A DNA stretch of 43,161 bases from Lachnospiraceae bacterium. GTDB taxonomy: Bacteria; Bacillota; Clostridia; Lachnospirales; Lachnospiraceae. The notes beneath the pieces were generated by a model. It saw only the letters and a list, made by a program, of their open reading frames with translations, had not been told where the DNA came from and did no database searches. The position numbers were made by a program, and so were the translations under genes. The stretch covers positions 1 to 43,161 of the forward strand of contig JAGAYR010000005.1 of the NCBI GenBank assembly GCA_017940415.1. Direction: 5' to 3'. This document shows positions 8,295-16,109 of the stretch, piece by piece. Within the stretch, counting starts at the first letter, position 1. Every line of letters begins with the position of its first letter.

Positions 8295-9641
8295 ATGGTA
8301 ACCGTTAAGGATGTAGACTATTCAAAATATAATAGGGCTGTACAGTTTACCTTTTTCAAGAAGATGGGAAAGGTTATTAACGTTGTGGGCCTTACCATAG
8401 AATCCGCGGGACCTGATGCCAAACTCGGAGATCTGTGCAGGATTATCCCCAAGAATGAGGAAACCGGTGAGGTGGCCTCTGCCGAGATACTTGCCGAGGT
8501 CGTCGGATTCAAGGATAAAAGAACCCTTCTTATGCCCTATGGAGTTACCGACGGTATTGGTCTCGGAAGTGTTGTTATCAATACGGGTTATCCGCTTATG
8601 GTTACCGCAAGCAGACAGCTTCTCGGTAAAACTCTCAATGCACTTGGAGAACCTACCGACGGAACCGAGATTACCGGAGAAAGATACTCCGTAGAAAACG
8701 CACCTCCCGATCCCATGAGAAGAGCCATAATCGACTCGGTGCTTCCTCTCGGGGTTAAAGCCGTAGACGGTATGATCACTCTCGGTAAAGGACAAAGAAT
8801 CGGTATCTTTGCGGGATCCGGTGTCGGTAAATCCACTCTTATGGGTATGTTTGCCCGTAATACAAAGGCTGACATCAATGTTATCGCTCTTATCGGAGAG
8901 CGAGGCAGAGAGGTCAGAGAATTCATAGAAAGAGACCTTGGCGAAGAAGGCATGAAGAGAAGCGTTGTGGTAGTCGCAACTTCCGACAGACCCGCTCTCG
9001 AGCGTAAAAAAGCCGCTCTTACCGCCACGGCTATTGCGGAATATTTCAGGGATCAGGGTGAGGATGTGCTTCTTATGATGGATTCCCTTACCCGTTTCTC
9101 CATGGCTCAGCGTGAGATAGGACTTGCCAGCGGAGAGCCTCCTGTTACCAGAGGATATCCTCCCTCGGTTTATTCGGAGATGCCTAAGCTTTTGGAAAGA
9201 GCTGGTAATTCGGACAGGGGATCCATAACCGGACTTTATACCGTTCTTGTAGACGGAGACGATTTTAACGAGCCCATAACCGATACCGCAAGAAGTATTC
9301 TTGACGGACATATCATACTGGACAGAAAACTCGGACATAAGAACCACTATCCCGCGATAGATGTTCTAATGAGTATTTCCAGATGTATGAGTTCCATATG
9401 CGATAAAAAGCATAAACAGGCCGCAAGCAGACTTAAGACAGTTCTTGCAACATACAATGAGGCCGAGGATCTTATAAACATCGGTGCGTATAAGAGCGGA
9501 TCCAATCCGAATATCGACTATGCAATCAGCAAGATCAATGCTGTAAATGATTTCCTTTGTCAGGACACGGATGCTAAGTATACGTTTGAAGAAAGCGTAA
9601 ATCTGCTGGAAGAGCTGTTTGCAGGAGACAATCCCAAATAG
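8295..9641 (+). CDS. fliI: Flagellum-specific ATPase FliI
   Basis: FliI is the F1-beta-like ATPase that unloads substrates at the flagellar export gate. The 448 residues contain Walker A (GSGVGKST, about 174-181), IGERGREVREFIE, Walker B (DVLLMMDSLTRFSMAQREIG) and the GEPPVTRGYPPSVY segment typical of this family. Start ATG 8295 is the only usable one after the fliH stop. The ribosome site is weak and a hairpin ends 18 bases before it. Otherwise the gene is intact. Confidence 0.97.
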   Translation: MVTVKDVDYSKYNRAVQFTFFKKMGKVINVVGLTIESAGPDAKLGDLCRIIPKNEETGEVASAEILAEVVGFKDKRTLLMPYGVTDGIGLGSVVINTGYPLMVTASRQLLGKTLNALGEPTDGTEITGERYSVENAPPDPMRRAIIDSVLPLGVKAVDGMITLGKGQRIGIFAGSGVGKSTLMGMFARNTKADINVIALIGERGREVREFIERDLGEEGMKRSVVVVATSDRPALERKKAALTATAIAEYFRDQGEDVLLMMDSLTRFSMAQREIGLASGEPPVTRGYPPSVYSEMPKLLERAGNSDRGSITGLYTVLVDGDDFNEPITDTARSILDGHIILDRKLGHKNHYPAIDVLMSISRCMSSICDKKHKQAASRLKTVLATYNEAEDLINIGAYKSGSNPNIDYAISKINAVNDFLCQDTDAKYTFEESVNLLEELFAGDNPK

Positions 9642-9671
9642 TAATTCCGAAGATGTTGCCCGGAGGATCAC

Positions 9672-10127
9672 ATGGCAAGATTCCGTTATAAAATGCAAAA
9701 TATCCTGAGCATCAAGGAAAAGATGGAAACTCAGGCCAAGCAGGCATTTGCGGATGCCAAAAGAAGACTTGACCATGAAGTTGAAGAACTTGATGCACTT
9801 CTTGCCAGAAAACGCGAGATCGAACAGCATGCCGTTGAGGTGCTTCAGGGCGAACTGGATATGCATGAGATAGAAGATTCTCAGATGGCCAGGATCGTGA
9901 TAGATCAGAAGATATCGGAACAGAGACTCAGGGTGAGCAGGGCGGAGACGGCTCTTGAAAACTCCAGAGCACAGCTTGAAGAGGCTGTCAAAGAAAGAAA
10001 GACCCACGAGAAACTTAAAGAAAAACAGTTTGATGAATTTGTTCGTGAAGAGAGCAGAGCTGAGAGCAAGACCATCGACGAACTGACCACATATACTTAC
10101 GGACAGAAGGTGACTGAAAATGGCTAA
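9672..10127 (+). CDS. fliJ: Flagellar export chaperone FliJ
   Basis: FliJ is the small coiled-coil stalk of the export ATPase. The 151 residues begin MARFRYKMQNILSIKEKMET, the usual FliJ opening, and are charged and helical to the end, consistent with the antiparallel coiled-coil fold. The ATG follows CGGAGGATCAC. Its stop overlaps the next gene's ATG by 8 bases. Confidence 0.92.
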   Translation: MARFRYKMQNILSIKEKMETQAKQAFADAKRRLDHEVEELDALLARKREIEQHAVEVLQGELDMHEIEDSQMARIVIDQKISEQRLRVSRAETALENSRAQLEEAVKERKTHEKLKEKQFDEFVREESRAESKTIDELTTYTYGQKVTENG

Positions 10128-11001
10128 AGAACTTACACCTGAAGAAAAAGCGGCGCAGGAAGAAAAAAAGCGCCTCCAGGAAGAGAAGAAGAAATTAAAA
10201 AAAGAACAGGCAGCCCAGAAAAAGGAAGCCAAAAAGCGTGCCAAGGAGATTGCCAAGCAGGAGGAAGAGCTTGAAGCTGACGAAGAAGGCGGCGGATTTG
10301 TAACATTCATCGCCACCTTGTTCATTGTTCTCTTATGGCTGGTTGTTGCCGTTGTTATGATCAAGATAGATGTGGGTGGATTCGGAAGTTCTGTTTTGGC
10401 TCCCATTCTCAAGGATGTTCCCGTTCTCAATAAGATCCTTCCCAAGAGTGCTGTATCCGAGACTCTGGATCCCGAGATGTACGGCGGATACACTAACCTT
10501 CAGGATGCGGTCAACAGAATTTATGCCCTTGAGACCGAACTGGATTCCCTCAAGAATGCATCCGTGACTAAGGATGACAGAATAACCGCTCTCGAGGCGG
10601 AGGTTACCAGACTTTCCGAGTTCGAGACCATGCAGGTTGATTTCCAACGTATCAGAAACGAGTTCTACCAGGAAGTTATCTATGCGGAAAATGGTCCCGG
10701 AGCCGAAGAGTATGTTAAATACTACGAATCCATGGATCCTACCACTGCAGAATTCCTGTATAAACAGGTTATACAGGAAATGCAGGAGGCGGAGGAAATA
10801 CAGGATTATGTCAGCGCTTATTCCAACATGAAACCCAAGGAGGCTGCCAAGCTTTTTGAGCAGATGACCGATACCGAAGGCATTCAGCTGGCTGCCAGAA
10901 TACTTGGTGCAATGAATCCCGAGGACAGAGCTGCGATCTTTAACGAAATGGATAAAGAGATCGCTGCAAGGATTACCAAGATATTGGATCCCGAAAGCTG
11001 A
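10120..11001 (+). CDS. MotE/YlxF-like flagellar operon protein (MgtE_N-type domain)
   Basis: This 293-residue protein lies where Bacillus has ylxF, between fliJ and fliK. It starts with a very charged Lys/Glu coiled coil (1-55), has one membrane helix (about 59-82), an extracytoplasmic helical region (about 130-210) and ends with an MgtE N-terminal-like repeat region (YSNMKPKEAAKLFEQM, ARILGAMNPEDRAAIFNEMD). Proteins of this form include MotE, a chaperone for MotC in proteobacteria. A stator or export accessory role is inferred. The gene overlaps fliJ, implying coupling. Confidence 0.75.
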   Translation: MAKELTPEEKAAQEEKKRLQEEKKKLKKEQAAQKKEAKKRAKEIAKQEEELEADEEGGGFVTFIATLFIVLLWLVVAVVMIKIDVGGFGSSVLAPILKDVPVLNKILPKSAVSETLDPEMYGGYTNLQDAVNRIYALETELDSLKNASVTKDDRITALEAEVTRLSEFETMQVDFQRIRNEFYQEVIYAENGPGAEEYVKYYESMDPTTAEFLYKQVIQEMQEAEEIQDYVSAYSNMKPKEAAKLFEQMTDTEGIQLAARILGAMNPEDRAAIFNEMDKEIAARITKILDPES

Positions 11002-11020
11002 TTTTTAGGTAAAACAGACT

Positions 11021-11047
11021 TAAGATTAATAATCGTCCTGCCGATAT
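11021..11047 (+). promoter_or_regulatory. Sigma-28 (FliA/SigD)-like promoter upstream of fliK
   Basis: TAAGATTA (11021-11028), 11 bases, then GCCGATAT (11040-11047). The textbook enterobacterial sigma-28 form is TAAAGTTT-N11-GCCGATAA, so -10 matches 7 of 8 and the TAA core of -35 is kept with the right spacing. The same arrangement, with the preceding GACT also shared, occurs at 13410-13436. Start would be near 11054, 55 bases before fliK. Confidence 0.6.
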
Positions 11048-11108
11048 ATATCCCAGCAGGGTATACTCTGCGATAACCCCCCTATGGGAGAAAGGAAGGA
11101 ATTGCATA

Positions 11109-12593
11109 ATGGGCATCACACCTATCACGGATGCCGCGGGTCTTATGGATCAGCTGACTATGCCCGGAGTAAATCCCGTGCAGAATCAGGGTTCCGGAAG
11201 CGACTTTAAGACCATCTGGAGTGATCAGGCAGCAGGTACCGTTTCCAAAGCGGACAAACTTTCCACCTATGTACAGAAGGAAAACACCGGCTCCGATACT
11301 CGAAGAGATGTAAATGCTGATGACAAGAATGTCAAAGCGGTCGCTGATAACAAATCCAAAGACATCGAAGCGTCAAAGACAGATGTGAAGGGCACGGAAA
11401 GCCCTGACAAAGCCGGAGATACCAAAGCAGCGGATGATGCTGAGGCCGGCGGAGTGCTCAAGGATGAGGATATTGAAACTGCACAGGAAACTCTTGCGTC
11501 TATTATTGAGAGTCTGATGCAGAAAATCACCGAGATTCTCGGCAAGGATCCCGAAGAAATCGAAAACATTCTTCAGGCTGAAGGCATCGACAAGATGCAG
11601 CTTCTTGATGGAGATGTTCTTGCTTCGGTACTTGTAAAAGCTCTCGGTGCGGATTCGAGATTGTCACTTCTTACCGACGAGGCCGGGTGCAATCTTTTCA
11701 ATGAGTGCATGACTGCTCTCGGAGACGTTCTCGGAACAGACAGCGGATTTGAAGATCTGACTGTGGGACAGCTTAAAGATCTTGTTTCCGAAGCTCTTTC
11801 CGGCAAAGAGGAAACCGTACCTCTCGAAAATACCGCCGATTTCGGTGATGTTGTTATTGATGTTTCGGGCAAAGAAGAGACAAAGCCTGAGACCGTCAGA
11901 TATGAGAGAGATTCAAACGGTAACTTTATCCGTACCAATATCGGAGAAAACGGTAAAGAGACCGGAGAAGCCACCGTTGTTACCGAGGCTTCAAAGCCCG
12001 AGAACCGCTCCAAAGATTTTGGAGAAAAGAAAAACAACGATAGCAACAGCCACATGATGCAGGGCAATTCCCAGTTTGCTGAGATCAAGACCGAAGCACC
12101 TGTTCAGGTACAGGATACTGCTTTTTCATACGCTACAAACGTTAATGAGATTGCAGAACAGATCCTCGAGCGTATGAAGACTGTTACGGACGGAGATTAT
12201 TCCGATGTTGAGATGCAGCTTCATCCCGCTTCACTCGGAACTCTTCATATCCATGTGACCAATAATGCAGGAGTTCTTACCGCAAGTTTCGTAACCGAAA
12301 ATGAAGCAGTAAGATCCGCGGTTGAAAGTCAGATGGTGAGACTGATAGAACAGTTCGAGACTCAGGGCATTAAAGTTGATGCGGTTGAAGTAACCGTAGC
12401 TTCCCACGCTTTTGAGCAGGGAAATGATGCCGGAAGATCAAACGAGTCTAACGAGGGAAATCAGAAGCGTTCCAGAAGGATCAATCTCGGAGAACTTGAA
12501 GGCGATTTAGTCACGGATGACATGGAAGAAGATGAAAAGATAGCGGCCGAGATGATGGCAGCTAACGGTAACACCGTTGATTTCACGGCTTAA
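11109..12593 (+). CDS. fliK: Flagellar hook-length control protein FliK
   Basis: FliK is the exported ruler that stops hook growth and switches export to late substrates. The 494-residue protein has a low-complexity, acidic/Lys-rich N-terminal part and a conserved C-terminal Flg_hook domain (about 355-440: EMQLHPASLGTLHIHV, VRSAVESQMVRLIEQFE, VDAVEVTV). It ends in a charged tail. ATG follows AAAGGAAGG. The 107-base gap before it carries the sigma-28-like promoter and a small GCAG/CTGC hairpin. Confidence 0.9.
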   Translation: MGITPITDAAGLMDQLTMPGVNPVQNQGSGSDFKTIWSDQAAGTVSKADKLSTYVQKENTGSDTRRDVNADDKNVKAVADNKSKDIEASKTDVKGTESPDKAGDTKAADDAEAGGVLKDEDIETAQETLASIIESLMQKITEILGKDPEEIENILQAEGIDKMQLLDGDVLASVLVKALGADSRLSLLTDEAGCNLFNECMTALGDVLGTDSGFEDLTVGQLKDLVSEALSGKEETVPLENTADFGDVVIDVSGKEETKPETVRYERDSNGNFIRTNIGENGKETGEATVVTEASKPENRSKDFGEKKNNDSNSHMMQGNSQFAEIKTEAPVQVQDTAFSYATNVNEIAEQILERMKTVTDGDYSDVEMQLHPASLGTLHIHVTNNAGVLTASFVTENEAVRSAVESQMVRLIEQFETQGIKVDAVEVTVASHAFEQGNDAGRSNESNEGNQKRSRRINLGELEGDLVTDDMEEDEKIAAEMMAANGNTVDFTA

Positions 12594-12609
12594 TTACGGA
12601 GGTTGATTT

Positions 12610-13395
12610 ATGTCATCAGTAGAAGCAACAGTTAAGAACGGTGAGATAATTACTTCGGCGTCACAGGATTCTCTTTCTGCCAAAGGCAACGATAAGAATT
12701 CGGGCATGGATAAGGATGCTTTCCTCCAGCTGCTAGTAGCTCAGATGAAGTATCAGGATCCTTTGGAGCCCACTTCAAACACCGAATATATTTCACAGTA
12801 TGCACAGTTTTCACAGGTAGAAGCTCTTAACAATATGTCCACCACAATGGAACTTTCCAGATACAGTTCCTATGTAGGCAAGGAAGTTGTAATCGAGAGC
12901 ACCGACGGAAGCGGCAAGACCACCCAGACCAGAGGTTTTGTAGATTATGTTACTTTCGAAGAAGGAAAGGCATTTTTCTCAATCGATGGTAATCTTTACA
13001 AGGCTGAGGATATGGTAACCGTCATAAGCAACGAATACAGCAATGCGGAAGACATCGCAAAGCGGTTTGCTCAGACCATCAAGGATCTGCCCGGTGTAGA
13101 CTCCATCAATGTCACAGACCACGGAAATACCATCACCAATCTTTATAACACCTATAATTCCATCGGCGATTATGAGAAGGGATTCCTCGACGAAGATGAC
13201 GTTAAGAAGATGAATGCCTATGTTTCCAAACTCAACGAACTTCTTGTACAGCTTGCCAACGAGGCAGCCAAGGAGAAAGAAGAGAAGGAAGCAGCCGAAG
13301 CGGCTCAAAGCGCCGCACAGGATGCTCAGACAGATGATACTTCAATAGCGGAAAATGCAGCATCTCAGGGAGTTGTAACACCTGAGGAAGATTAA
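12610..13395 (+). CDS. flgD: Flagellar hook capping protein FlgD
   Basis: FlgD is the scaffold cap on which hook subunits polymerise. The N-terminal signature is clear (DKDAFLQLLVAQMKYQDPLEPTSNTEY, quoted in part as LQLLVAQMKYQDPLEP; then AQFSQVEALNNMS). The remaining part to residue 261 is a variable domain and an acidic, Ala/Glu-rich tail. ATG follows ACGGAGG. Adjacent to fliK, as in Bacillus. Confidence 0.94.
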   Translation: MSSVEATVKNGEIITSASQDSLSAKGNDKNSGMDKDAFLQLLVAQMKYQDPLEPTSNTEYISQYAQFSQVEALNNMSTTMELSRYSSYVGKEVVIESTDGSGKTTQTRGFVDYVTFEEGKAFFSIDGNLYKAEDMVTVISNEYSNAEDIAKRFAQTIKDLPGVDSINVTDHGNTITNLYNTYNSIGDYEKGFLDEDDVKKMNAYVSKLNELLVQLANEAAKEKEEKEAAEAAQSAAQDAQTDDTSIAENAASQGVVTPEED

Positions 13396-13409
13396 TTTTG
13401 TCCGAGACT

Positions 13410-13436
13410 TAAGAAAAGTGAGGTAAGTGCCGATAT
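13410..13436 (+). promoter_or_regulatory. Second sigma-28-like promoter, between flgD and the small operon gene
   Basis: TAAGAAAA (13410-13417), 11 bases, GCCGATAT (13429-13436). The GACTTAAGA start and the spacing to GCCGATAT are identical to the site at 11021-11047. The start would be near 13443, just before the ribosome site at 13445, giving a very short leader. Confidence 0.6.
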
Positions 13437-13460
13437 AAGAAATTGAAGGAGGAAAGTCAT

Positions 13461-13847
13461 ATGGAAATGAACGTGCAAGCTTTATATGCAGCCGGATTAT
13501 CCAAGAATCTGACTTCCAGACCTTCGGTCACTTCGTCCGTAAATGCTTCAGGCAAAGCTTTCGGAAATATCCTCGCGGAAAAAGAAAATGAGGCTAGACA
13601 GGTAAAGTTTTCAAAGCACGCATCTCTCAGGATGAGCGACCGGGGACTTGAAATGTCTGACGAACAGCTCGGAAGACTTTCAAACGGAACGGATATGGCG
13701 GCAGACAAGGGAATACATGATTCACTGGTAATGATCGACGATCTTGCATTTATCGTAAATGTCCCTTCCCGCACGGTGATCACGGCATTGGAAGCCGGAA
13801 ATGATACCAACGTATTTACTAACATAAACGGAGCGGTTATAGCTTAA
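13461..13847 (+). CDS. Flagellar operon protein (TIGR02530-like)
   Basis: A 128-residue protein of the small 'flagellar operon protein' family often found between flgD and flgE in Firmicutes. The conserved part is residues about 50-115 (KFSKHASLRMSDRGLEMS, DSLVMIDDLAFIVNVPSRTVITAL). The N-terminal 45 residues are loose and Ser/Ala-rich. Its function is not established; an export or hook-assembly role is only inferred from position. The ATG at 13461 was chosen because GAAGGAGG (13445-13452) lies just upstream. An in-frame TTG at 13443 precedes that site and is unlikely. Confidence 0.8.
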   Translation: MEMNVQALYAAGLSKNLTSRPSVTSSVNASGKAFGNILAEKENEARQVKFSKHASLRMSDRGLEMSDEQLGRLSNGTDMAADKGIHDSLVMIDDLAFIVNVPSRTVITALEAGNDTNVFTNINGAVIA

Positions 13848-13980
13848 GGCCGGACCTGGATGGAGGCCGGGGTACCCGAATGACAGAAGGACCCCTCTTA
13901 ATAACCGGAAGCATTCGCTTCATGCGGGATAATCTCCCGAAATTCTCCGATTTTTAATTAAAAATGGAGGAAACTGTCTT
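13848..13980 (+). other. Structured 133-base spacer before flgE
   Basis: No ORF. It contains GGCCGG repeated about 20 bases apart, a GGGG/CCCC pairing possibility (13869-13898 region), a GAAGC/GCTTC dyad near 13910-13923 and then the flgE ribosome site GGAGG (13966-13970). The rest of the unit has mostly short gaps, so this spacer is unusually long. A processing site or leader structure is possible. I recognise no riboswitch class. Confidence 0.4.
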
Positions 13981-15693
13981 ATGATGAGATCTCTCTACTC
14001 TGGTGTTGCAGGTCTTAAGACCCACCAGACCAAAATGGACGTTATCGGTAACAATATCGCTAACGTTAACACTACTGCGTTCAAATCCAGTTCTGTTACA
14101 TTTGCGGATCTTATGTCACAGACCACCCAGTCAGCATCCGGTGCGAATGCACAGACCGGAGTCGGCGGCGTAAATGCACGTCAGATCGGTCTCGGTGTTA
14201 AATCCGGAGCTATCAACGTAAACATCACTTCACAGGGTTCCGCTCAGTCAACCGGTAACCCTTTCGATATCATGATCACAGGAGACAACTTCTTCGTAGT
14301 TTCCGACGGTCTTGCCAATTACTTTACACGTGACGGATCTTTCTACGTAGACGGCGTAGGAAACCTCTGCATGACTTCAACCGGTTACAATGTAATGGGA
14401 TGGGGTGTTGATCCCGAGACCATGGAGATCAAGCAGGATACCGTTCAGGCCCTTCGTATCATGAGTTCAGACAATCTTACTTATCCCCCTGAAGCTACTT
14501 ACAGAGGAACAGTTTCCGGTATCCTTGATAAGAACGATACCGACGTTAACTCCGAAGCAGGTAAGACTGTAAACCTTAACCTTTACGATGCACTCGGATA
14601 TGAGTACACCGCAAGATTTATCATCAAGTCCACCGACAACGCAGGAGAGTATTCTGTAGAGCTTAGCAAACTTCTCGACGCTAAAGGAACCGAGATTCCC
14701 ATTCCTGACGGAACCGAACTTTTCGGAAGCGGGACCGATGTAGATGATGCTACTCCCGTTACATTTAATACCAACTCTTATTCCTGGGATACCACCGGAA
14801 AGAAACTTATGGATAAGGCCGGAACTAATGTAATAGCTGATCTTTCCATACTTGCCGATGCCAATAAAACCGATGCGGAAAAGCAGGCTGTATATGATTC
14901 AATCGCCAAAGCTTACGGTTATGAAGGAAATACCAATGCATTTCTCAATCTCCTGATTGGAAATGATACCGTTAAAAATATTATTGATACCGCAGCCGGC
15001 GTTTCCGGTGCGACCTCCACGGTTGACCTTTTCGATCCTGATGGAGATACCAATACCGCTACCTATGATTTCAATGCGGCAGGAAGACATATCACCGGTA
15101 TGGTCATGAAGTTTGACAATGACACCGGTTTGTTTGACAGCATCGACGGTAACATCAACGGAGCTACCAAGATTTACCTTTCCAAGCTTATCGCAAATAC
15201 CGCCGATAACTCATCAAACTTCTCCGATATCGATCTTAACTGGTCCGGAATCTCAATGTTCAACAACAACGGAACCTCAACCGTCACCGCTACTTACGGC
15301 GACAATGACGGAATCGGAACCGGACGTAAGCTTGGCGACATGATCGGCGTTTCAATCCAGAGAGACGGAATGATTTATGCAAGCTATGACAACGGTATGA
15401 CCAAGCTCCTCGGCCAGATCGCAACCGCTAACTTCCCCAATGCTTCCGGCCTTGAGAAGCACGGAGATAACCTTTATTCATCAACAATGAACTCCGGTTC
15501 ATTTGACGGAATCGGCGTTGATGTAACCGCATCCGGCGGATATATGTCCACGGGCGTTCTGGAAATGAGTAATGTAGACCTGTCCAGAGAATTCACCGAA
15601 ATGATCACCACTCAGAGAGGATTCCAGGCAAACTCACGTATCATTACCGTATCTGACACACTTCTCGAAGAGCTCACAAACCTCAAGAGATAA
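13981..15693 (+). CDS. flgE: Flagellar hook protein FlgE
   Basis: FlgE polymerises into the hook joint. The 570 residues have the rod/hook N-terminus (MMRSLYSGVAGLKTHQTKMD, then IGNNIANVNTTAFK), the D1/D2 region with MITGDNFFVVSDG and FTRDGSFYVDGVGNL, a large variable middle (about 190-430) and the C-terminal signature (SNVDLSREFTEMITTQRGFQ, ANSRIITVSDTLLEELTNLKR). Length is at the long end because of the variable middle. ATG 13981 follows GGAGG at 10 bases; the adjacent ATG 13984 is possible. A strong terminator follows. Confidence 0.95.
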   Translation: MMRSLYSGVAGLKTHQTKMDVIGNNIANVNTTAFKSSSVTFADLMSQTTQSASGANAQTGVGGVNARQIGLGVKSGAINVNITSQGSAQSTGNPFDIMITGDNFFVVSDGLANYFTRDGSFYVDGVGNLCMTSTGYNVMGWGVDPETMEIKQDTVQALRIMSSDNLTYPPEATYRGTVSGILDKNDTDVNSEAGKTVNLNLYDALGYEYTARFIIKSTDNAGEYSVELSKLLDAKGTEIPIPDGTELFGSGTDVDDATPVTFNTNSYSWDTTGKKLMDKAGTNVIADLSILADANKTDAEKQAVYDSIAKAYGYEGNTNAFLNLLIGNDTVKNIIDTAAGVSGATSTVDLFDPDGDTNTATYDFNAAGRHITGMVMKFDNDTGLFDSIDGNINGATKIYLSKLIANTADNSSNFSDIDLNWSGISMFNNNGTSTVTATYGDNDGIGTGRKLGDMIGVSIQRDGMIYASYDNGMTKLLGQIATANFPNASGLEKHGDNLYSSTMNSGSFDGIGVDVTASGGYMSTGVLEMSNVDLSREFTEMITTQRGFQANSRIITVSDTLLEELTNLKR

Positions 15694-15712
15694 TCGCGTG
15701 AATTAAATCTAT

Positions 15713-15747
15713 AACGGGCAGAGTTTTGAACTCTGCCCGTTTTTTTA
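15713..15747 (+). terminator. Rho-independent terminator after flgE
   Basis: A perfect 13-bp stem (AACGGGCAGAGTT at 15713-15725 with AACTCTGCCCGTT at 15729-15741), 3-base loop and a run of seven Ts (15741-15747). It ends the first flagellar unit. Confidence 0.93.
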
Positions 15748-15798
15748 CCATTTTTGTCATAGGGTTTACATAATGCTAAAAATTCAAATTATTGTGCC

Positions 15799-15813
15799 AA
15801 TTGTTTGAAAATT
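15799..15813 (+). promoter_or_regulatory. CodY-box-like site upstream of flbD
   Basis: AATTGTTTGAAAATT matches the known CodY consensus AATTTTCWGAAAATT at 13 of 15 positions (counted by eye; mismatches at positions 5 and 7). It lies 28-42 bp upstream of the -10 hexamer of the flbD promoter, where a repressor could act. AT-rich intergenic DNA can yield such matches by chance. Confidence 0.45.
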
Positions 15814-15819
15814 TTTAAC

Positions 15820-15833
15820 CACAATATATTGTG
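15820..15833 (+). promoter_or_regulatory. Perfect 14-bp palindrome at the flbD promoter
   Basis: CACAATATATTGTG is fully self-complementary and lies 7 bp before the -10, covering the usual -35 zone. Its right half starts the 11-mer ATATTGTGTTT (15826-15836) that also occurs at the flgB promoter (3382-3392). A shared regulator is inferred. Confidence 0.5.
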
Positions 15834-15837
15834 TTTG

Positions 15838-15846
15838 TGTTATAAT
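15838..15846 (+). promoter_or_regulatory. Extended -10 promoter of the second flagellar unit (flbD)
   Basis: TGT-TATAAT (TG at 15838-15839, TATAAT at 15841-15846) is a consensus extended -10. No good -35 is seen 16-18 bp upstream, where the palindrome lies instead. The start would be near 15853, 35 bases before flbD. With the terminator at 15713-15747, this defines a separate transcription unit. Confidence 0.6.
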
Positions 15847-15887
15847 TTCTTTGTCCGTTTCCGGGCTCTTATCGGGGGTATTTTTCT

Positions 15888-16076
15888 ATGATTGAAGTTA
15901 CCAGACTCAATGGAACAAAATTGCTCATAAATCCACATCTGCTCGAGATTGTGGAAGAGACTCCCGACACCGTTTTAACCCTTACTACAGGGCACAAGAT
16001 AATAGTAAAAGAAAGTAGACAAGAGATTAAAAATCTTGTAAAATCGTATAGAAAAGGTATCATGGCTGACGATTGA
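15888..16076 (+). CDS. flbD: Flagellar FlbD/SwrD family protein
   Basis: A 62-residue protein with the family start MIEVTRLNGTKLLINPHLLE and the core ETPDTVLTLTTGHKIIVKE. The Bacillus member SwrD (YlzI) raises motor power and swarming. It lies between flgE and the next flagellar genes in both. Here it is directly before motA, in line with a stator-related job. This is not the caulobacter transcription factor also called FlbD. The ribosome site is GGGGG at about 15874-15878. Confidence 0.88.
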   Translation: MIEVTRLNGTKLLINPHLLEIVEETPDTVLTLTTGHKIIVKESRQEIKNLVKSYRKGIMADD

Positions 16077-16109
16077 CGTTAGCCCCATTTTTATTGAGGT
16101 AAAACTTTA

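Noticed and set aside
8322-10493. Long open frames on the - strand opposite fliI, fliJ and the YlxF-like gene (up to 375 codons)
   Set aside because: They mirror well-supported genes on the + strand, have no known domain and no ribosome sites that fit. They are codon-bias shadows.
13848-13980. c-di-GMP riboswitch before flgE
   Set aside because: I do not see the conserved core of the known c-di-GMP classes, only generic GC pairing.
15202-15209. GCCGATAA inside flgE
   Set aside because: Exact -10 match, but no -35 and located in the coding region.
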